Positions 7,120 to 14,702 of a stretch of DNA of 14,702 nucleotides are shown here, in pieces. Every line of letters starts with the position of its first letter. The first letter of the stretch is position 1. The notes under the pieces are model-generated. The model saw only the letters and a program-made list of their open reading frames with translations. It was not told where the DNA came from and made no database searches. The translations under genes and the position numbers were made by a program. This DNA is from Desulfovibrio sp. UBA6121 (GTDB lineage: Bacteria; Desulfobacterota; Desulfovibrionia; Desulfovibrionales; Desulfovibrionaceae), in assembly GCA_002422505.1 (NCBI GenBank), contig DIVX01000048.1, positions 9,731 through 24,432 of the forward strand, given 5' to 3'.

Positions 7120-8379
7120 CTAGGCCTGGGCCTTCATGGCCAGGCGTTTGTTGATCTCGGCGAAGACCTTGCGGCAGCCCGAATCGCCCACCAGCACGCT
7201 GGGGTTGAGGATCTGGCCGCCGCCGTTCACGCAGCCGCCGGGGCAGGTCATGATCTCGATGAAGTGGTGCGGGCTTTTGCCTGCCTTCACTTCGTCGCAC
7301 AGCTTCTTGGCGTTGTCCAAACCGCTGGCCACGGCCACGTTGACCTTGCCGAACTTGGGCACGTCGATGCTGGCGGTCTTGATGCCCTCGTGCGCGCGCA
7401 CGCCCTTCAGGTTCACGTCCTTCAGCTTGTCGCCGGAGAGCACCTCGTAGGCCAGGCGCAGGGCGGCTTCCATAACGCCGCCGCTGGTGCCGAAGATGGT
7501 CGCCGCGCCGGTGGCCTCGCCCAGAATGGGATCTGCGGGCTCGTCCTTCAGGCTCTTGAAGTCGATGCCAGCCTTCTTGATCATGTAGGCCAGCTCGCGG
7601 GTGGTGATGGTGACGTCGGTGTCGCGGTAGCCGCTGGCGGCCAGTTCCGGGCGCAGGCCCTCGTACTTCTTGGCAATGCAGGGCATGATGGACACGGTGA
7701 ACATCTTGCCCGGGTCGGTTTTGGTCTGCTTGGCGCCGTAGGTTTTGGCCAGGGCCCCCAGCATGCCGATGGGCGACTTGGCGCTGGACAGGTTGGGGAT
7801 AAGCTCCGGGTAGAAGGCCTCCACGAACTTGACCCAGCCGGGGCAGCAGGACGTGAACTGCGGCAGCGGCGCTTCGTGGCTCGGCTTTTTCACGCGGTTC
7901 AAGAGCTCGGTGCCCTCTTCCATAATGGTCACGTCGGCGGTGAACTCGTTGTCCCAAACCAGCTTGAAGCCCAGCTTGCGCAGGGCGGCGTGCATTTTGC
8001 CGCCAACGTGGGTGCCCGCAGGCAGGCCGAAGGCTTCGCCCAGGGCATAGCGCACGGCCGGGGCGGGCATGGAAACACAGACCGTGTTCGGGTCCTTGAG
8101 CGCCGCAAAAACCTCATCCACAAAGGAGACTTCCTCGTAGATGGCGCCGTAGGGGCAGTTCACCAGACACTGGCCGCAGTTCACGCAGGCCGCCGGGTCG
8201 ACCACATGGCGTTTCTCGTCCTTGCCCTGCGGCTGGATTGCGCCGGTCTTGCACACGTCGTCGCAGGTGCCGCAGGCCTGGCACTTGGCCGCATCCACCT
8301 GAACAAATGAGAATTTGTTCGGATCGACGTTTCTTGGGGCGCTCCCCTTCATCATCACCTTCTCCATCTCTCGCATCAT
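7120..8379 (-). CDS. hydA: Periplasmic [FeFe] hydrogenase large (catalytic) subunit
   Basis: The 419-residue enzyme interconverts H2 with protons and electrons, probably passing electrons to periplasmic cytochrome c3. Two [4Fe-4S] ferredoxin motifs are present: Cys33, 36, 39, 43 and Cys65, 68, 71, 75. The H-cluster motifs are all intact: FTSCCPGW (Cys178 as proton relay, Cys179 as ligand), IMPCIAKKYE (Cys234) and MTCPGGCVNGGG (Cys379, Cys383). There is no signal peptide; export depends on the Tat signal of HydB. In studied Desulfovibrio enzymes the C-terminal tail is processed, and a comparable tail exists here. The first codon is ATG 8379, but GGAGG (8387-8383) is only 3 nt away, so the adjacent in-frame ATG at 8376 (6-nt spacing) is equally likely. 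No maturase genes (hydE, hydF, hydG) lie in the window. Confidence 0.99.
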   Translation of the reverse strand: MMREMEKVMMKGSAPRNVDPNKFSFVQVDAAKCQACGTCDDVCKTGAIQPQGKDEKRHVVDPAACVNCGQCLVNCPYGAIYEEVSFVDEVFAALKDPNTVCVSMPAPAVRYALGEAFGLPAGTHVGGKMHAALRKLGFKLVWDNEFTADVTIMEEGTELLNRVKKPSHEAPLPQFTSCCPGWVKFVEAFYPELIPNLSSAKSPIGMLGALAKTYGAKQTKTDPGKMFTVSIMPCIAKKYEGLRPELAASGYRDTDVTITTRELAYMIKKAGIDFKSLKDEPADPILGEATGAATIFGTSGGVMEAALRLAYEVLSGDKLKDVNLKGVRAHEGIKTASIDVPKFGKVNVAVASGLDNAKKLCDEVKAGKSPHHFIEIMTCPGGCVNGGGQILNPSVLVGDSGCRKVFAEINKRLAMKAQA

Positions 8380-8437
8380 ACACCTCCAGATTTGATGGAC
8401 AGACCACTCCTCTTCCCAATCAGGCCCAAGCCCGATT

Positions 8438-8465
8438 GTGCTACGAAAAATAAATTAATGGCACG
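8438..8465 (-). promoter_or_regulatory. Element C, palindromic element upstream of hydA
   Basis: On the minus strand the element begins CGTGCCATTAATTT (8465-8452) and ends TTTCGTAGCAC (8448-8438). It matches element A (5946-5973) in length and at 24 of 28 positions; the differences are at positions 6 and 15-17. It ends 58 nt upstream of the hydA start, where an operator or core promoter would sit. AT-rich TTATTT inside it could be a -10 box. Confidence 0.7.
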
Positions 8466-8971
8466 TGATAGCGATAGACTTGAAATTGATGCCATGTCAA
8501 GTGGGGTGAGGAAATTCTGATGAAAGCCGAGGCGCTGAGACGCAAGATTCGCGGCTGCACATGGCGGATAAAGGCGCAGACATTGCCAGGATAACCTGCT
8601 GAGATTCATGATGATTCAAAAACGTCGGGCTGGCGGGGCGAAAGCGCAGCCCTCTGTCTTGCAGCCAGGAGCGTGGCGTGCGCGGGGCTGCCCCTGAGCA
8701 CTGCGGGCGCAAGGGCAAAGCAAGCGGAGGCGCTGGGAACGCGGCAGCCAAGGCCTGCACAGAGCAGGGCCCGGCACGTGGGCAAGGCGAAGGGGCAAGG
8801 CGAAGGGAAGGGGCAGGAATCTCTGCGGCTCTGCGCTGGGAATGGCCGCAAGGTTGAAAGCGCACAGGCCGCAGAGTCGCAGCCTCAAAAAAGCATAACA
8901 CCTGCCGGGCACGAAAGACCTTCAAAGGGTCAAGATCGCTCCGGCCCGGCCAGCAACAGCGCCGGGGCGCG
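8466..8971. other. Intergenic region upstream of hydAB and downstream of the sensor kinase, no credible gene
   Basis: The hydA-proximal part (8466-8530) is AT-richer and contains an inverted repeat, ACTTGA (8478-8483) and TCAAGT (8497-8502), about 100 nt upstream of hydA. From about 8620 it becomes GC-rich and low in complexity, with an imperfect 13-bp tandem repeat (8780-8804). Near the kinase end, GACCTTCAAAGGGTC (8917-8931) followed on the minus strand by TTTCG could be a weak terminator. Open frames on both strands have biased composition and no recognisable domain. Confidence 0.55.
8780..8804. repeat. 13-bp-period tandem repeat in GC-rich intergenic DNA
   Basis: GGGCAAGGCGAA occurs at 8780-8791 and again at 8793-8804, followed by a degenerate continuation (GGGAAGGGGCAGG). 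Probably slippage; no function is visible. Confidence 0.7.
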
Positions 8972-13108
<4,137 letters not shown>

Positions 13109-13128
13109 ACCGCGCGCACCCTTCTTGG

Positions 13129-13163
13129 AAAAACCATGACACTACCAAAACTGTAGGTCATGG
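13129..13163 (-). terminator. Hairpin plus T-tract in the kinase leader (attenuator, old terminator or operator)
   Basis: CCATGAC (13134-13140) pairs with GTCATGG (13157-13163) and CTAC (13142-13145) with GTAG (13153-13156). This makes an 11-bp stem with one bulged A and a 7-nt loop. On the minus strand it is followed at once by TTTTT (13133-13129). That is the form of an intrinsic terminator, yet it lies only about 20 nt upstream of the kinase start codon and points into that gene. Confidence 0.55.
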
Positions 13164-13348
13164 GTGATGCCACGCGGACCTCGCCTCGTCGCACAGCAGC
13201 ACACCCCCCATGCGGACATAGGCAACGCACTGGCGAGAAATCCAGCGAAACGTGAATCCAATTTGAATCCCACGGCGAATACCCTGATGCGTTCGAAAAC
13301 CCACGGCAAAATGACTGCCGTACAACCCCTACTAAAGGAGTAATTGAG

Positions 13349-13855
13349 ATGAAAAGCTATGGTATCGGATTGGCTGCTGTTGCGGTGACACTGCTGGTGT
13401 GTGGTTCGGCTCTTGCCGGCTCGTGTTCATCGACATGCGAGAAACCCAAGGACATTGTTGACACGGCCGTCGCGGCGGGCAGTTTCAAGACCCTGGCGGC
13501 TGCGCTCGACGCCGGCGAGCTGATTGAGACGTTGAAAGGCAAGGGACCTTTCACCGTTTTCGCTCCGACCGACGAGGCATTCGCGAAGCTGCCCGAGGGA
13601 ACGGTCGAGAGCCTCTTGAAGCCCGAGAATCGGGCCAAGTTGGTCAAGATCCTGACGTATCATGTCGTGCCCGGAAAGGTCATGGCGGCCGACGTCGTGA
13701 AGCTCTCGGAGGCAAAAACGGTCCAGGGGTCTACGTTGAAGATCAGGGTCAAGGGAGAAAAGGTCATGGTTGACAACGCCCGGGTCCTGAAGACCGATAT
13801 CAAGACCTCGAACGGCGTCATTCACGTGATTGACACGGTTCTGCTGCCCAAGTAA
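13349..13855 (+). CDS. Secreted single-domain fasciclin (FAS1) protein
   Basis: The 168-residue protein has a signal peptide of about 23 residues (hydrophobic 7-19, likely cleavage after ALA) and one FAS1 domain spanning about 35-168. The H1 box FTVFAPTDEAF is at 68-78, the YH motif YHVVPG at 104-109 and the H2 box NGVIHVIDTVLLP at 155-167. FAS1 domains mediate adhesion or matrix binding. Cys26 and Cys30 follow the signal; AGSC is not a proper lipobox, so secretion or periplasmic location is preferred to a lipoprotein. The start is ATG 13349, with AAAGGAG at 13334-13340 and an 8-nt spacer. A small hairpin (ACGGCA 13303-13308, TGCCGT 13316-13321) lies in the leader. The gene is divergent from the kinase and upstream of an ECF sigma factor, an arrangement recalling the mycobacterial SigK system, which controls FAS1 proteins MPT70/83. 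A regulatory link here is inference. Confidence 0.94.
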   Translation: MKSYGIGLAAVAVTLLVCGSALAGSCSSTCEKPKDIVDTAVAAGSFKTLAAALDAGELIETLKGKGPFTVFAPTDEAFAKLPEGTVESLLKPENRAKLVKILTYHVVPGKVMAADVVKLSEAKTVQGSTLKIRVKGEKVMVDNARVLKTDIKTSNGVIHVIDTVLLPK

Positions 13856-13884
13856 GCTAAGGTCTCCGAGCTTGAAAGCAGTGA

Positions 13885-13917
13885 AAGCAGGGAGGGACGT
13901 GTTTGCCCTCCCTGCTT
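13885..13917 (+). terminator. 12-bp perfect hairpin after the fasciclin gene
   Basis: AAGCAGGGAGGG (13885-13896) and CCCTCCCTGCTT (13906-13917) form a perfect 12-bp stem with a 9-nt loop, 29 nt after the fasciclin stop and 30 nt before the sigma-factor start. No clear T-run follows on the plus strand, so it may act as a partial terminator or a 3'-end stabiliser separating fasciclin from sigma-factor expression. Confidence 0.65.
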
Positions 13918-13947
13918 CATGCGTTTCGACGCCCCGGGGATCGAGAC

Positions 13948-14508
13948 GTGAATGAGACCGTGCTTGAGCGAATATCCGCCGGCGAGCCGGGTGCCGTTGA
14001 TGAGTGCATCGGTCGATACAGCCCCTTGGTTTGGTCCCTGGCTCGTCGGCATTTGCGCCAACACGCCGACGGAGAAGACGCGGTCCAAGAGATCTTCATC
14101 GAGATCTGGCGCAATGCGGCCCGATTCGATCCGACCATCGCCTCCGAGGCCACCTTCATCGCGACCATTGCCCGCCGACGCCTGATCGACCGTCAACGAA
14201 AGCAATCGCGGACCCTCGGGGCGCATTCCCTCGTCGAGGATACTCCCTCGCGCTCCCCGTCACAAGAACAACATCTCGAAAACGACGACGAGGCATCTCG
14301 CGCGCGACACTTGCTCGGGGGGTTGCGAGATGATGAGCGGCGAGTGCTGGAGATGACAATCTTCGAGGGGCGAACGCAACGCGAGATCGCCGAGGCGGCC
14401 GATATGCCGTTGGGAACCGTCAAGACCCACGCGCGTCGGGGCATGAACCGTTTGCGCGCCATGCTCGGGGCGGAGGTCGCACCGGCCACCCTGAAGGGCA
14501 ACCCATGA
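13948..14508 (+). CDS. ECF-type RNA polymerase sigma-70 family factor
   Basis: The 186-residue factor has the two domains of extracytoplasmic-function sigma factors. Sigma-2 spans about 20-86 with the -10/core-binding stretch DGEDAVQEIFIEIWRNA (41-57). Sigma-4 spans about 122-172 with the helix-turn-helix TQREIAEAADMPLGTVKTHA (143-162), which reads the -35 element. I prefer GTG 13948, with GGGG 8 nt upstream. A TTG at 13903 would be in frame but lies inside the loop of the terminator-like hairpin and lacks a ribosome site. The sequence type and the nearby FAS1 gene are reminiscent of SigK-like factors. An anti-sigma factor would be expected just downstream, but none is recognisable in the 190 nt before the window ends. 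Confidence 0.94.
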   Translation: MNETVLERISAGEPGAVDECIGRYSPLVWSLARRHLRQHADGEDAVQEIFIEIWRNAARFDPTIASEATFIATIARRRLIDRQRKQSRTLGAHSLVEDTPSRSPSQEQHLENDDEASRARHLLGGLRDDERRVLEMTIFEGRTQREIAEAADMPLGTVKTHARRGMNRLRAMLGAEVAPATLKGNP

Positions 14509-14590
14509 GACATTACGAAGCATCGAAGTCACGCACTGCGACACGACAGGCTTTTCATGCTGTCGAATCGCGCAACCATCGAGACTGAAT

Positions 14591-14702
14591 ATGAGCGAAT
14601 TAGACTCTGTGTCGGCCGGCCTCCTTCGGCATTCCGCTCGCGCACTGGCCGGCTTTGCCGCAAGCACTCTTTTCGAATCTCGCCTGGAACTCAAAAATCT
14701 GA
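14591..14702 (+). CDS. Start of an unrecognised reading frame, cut by the window edge
   Basis: ATG 14591 opens a frame of 37 codons that is still open at the window end. It begins MSELDSVSAGLL and continues with an Ala/Leu/Arg-rich stretch that could be helical. The ribosome site is weak (GAG about 8 nt upstream). Its place after an ECF sigma factor would suit an anti-sigma or co-regulated protein, but nothing in these residues identifies a family and there is no transmembrane segment yet. Confidence 0.3.
   Translation, partial: MSELDSVSAGLLRHSARALAGFAASTLFESRLELKNL

Noticed and set aside
7097..7957. Upstream extension of the hydB frame giving a 405-codon protein
   Set aside because: The extension overlaps hydA in another frame and is Arg/His-rich nonsense. 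Only the last 118 codons, from the Tat-signal ATG, resemble HydB.
8459..8474. Sigma-54-like TGGCAC box on the plus strand upstream of hydA
   Set aside because: The expected TTGC about 5 nt further on is absent (AGCG instead), and it points away from hydA with no gene following.
13903..13947. TTG start extending the ECF sigma factor by 15 residues
   Set aside because: The TTG lies in the loop of a 12-bp hairpin without a ribosome site; GTG 13948 starts at the usual position before sigma-2.
14505..14588. 27-codon frame whose ATG overlaps the sigma-factor stop (ATGA)
   Set aside because: The overlap is typical of coupled anti-sigma genes, but the frame stops after 27 residues with no recognisable feature. 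It could be a remnant, which I cannot show.

Overview
The window looks like chromosomal DNA of a GC-rich anaerobic deltaproteobacterium of the Desulfovibrio type. The clearest markers are a two-gene periplasmic [FeFe] hydrogenase whose small subunit carries a Tat signal (hydA, hydB), an oxygen-sensitive class III ribonucleotide reductase (nrdD), and a TM1266-type '[FeFe] hydrogenase system regulator'. The genus is an inference from these proteins and was not tested by search.

Layout, left to right. (1) 1-2056, minus strand: the first 564 codons of nrdD, running off the left edge, behind a long leader that holds a textbook cobalamin riboswitch. (2) 2057-2644: a GC-rich gap with no credible gene. 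(3) 2645-5935, minus strand: a tight three-gene operon read TM1266-like protein, TonB-dependent receptor, deoxyhypusine-synthase-like protein, with gaps of 9 and 18 nt. (4) 5936-6128: an AT-rich divergent promoter region. (5) 6129-6656, plus strand: a small exported TPR protein. (6) 6740-8379, minus strand: hydA then hydB, convergent with the TPR gene. (7) 8380-8971: the hydAB promoter followed by GC-rich, repeat-bearing DNA without a credible gene. (8) 8972-13108, minus strand: a 1378-residue hybrid sensor kinase with a periplasmic sensor domain, five PAS domains, HisKA, HATPase and a receiver. (9) 13349-14702, plus strand: an exported fasciclin (FAS1) protein, a terminator-like hairpin, an ECF sigma factor, and the start of an unrecognised reading frame cut by the window edge.

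The most interesting signal is a 28-bp element with CGTGC(C/T)A and TAGCAC(G) arms and an AT-rich centre. It occurs with 24 of 28 identical positions upstream of hydAB (8438-8465) and next to the start of the TM1266/TonB/DHS-like operon (5946-5973). A weaker third copy lies directly upstream of the TPR gene (6071-6098). All three copies are in promoter positions, so the hydrogenase, its putative regulator, an outer-membrane importer, a DHS-like enzyme and a TPR protein probably form one local regulon under an unidentified factor.

A second theme is a change in sequence character inside the kinase gene. From the HisKA domain leftwards (below about 10150) codons are strongly GC-ending (CGC, CTG, GCC, AGC), like nrdD and hydAB. 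The sensor and PAS part of the kinase, the fasciclin gene and the sigma factor use a more mixed set (CGA, CGT, CGG, TCG, TTG). Domain shuffling, lateral transfer of the right-hand block, or a mis-join between two genomes could all explain this; the sequence alone does not decide.
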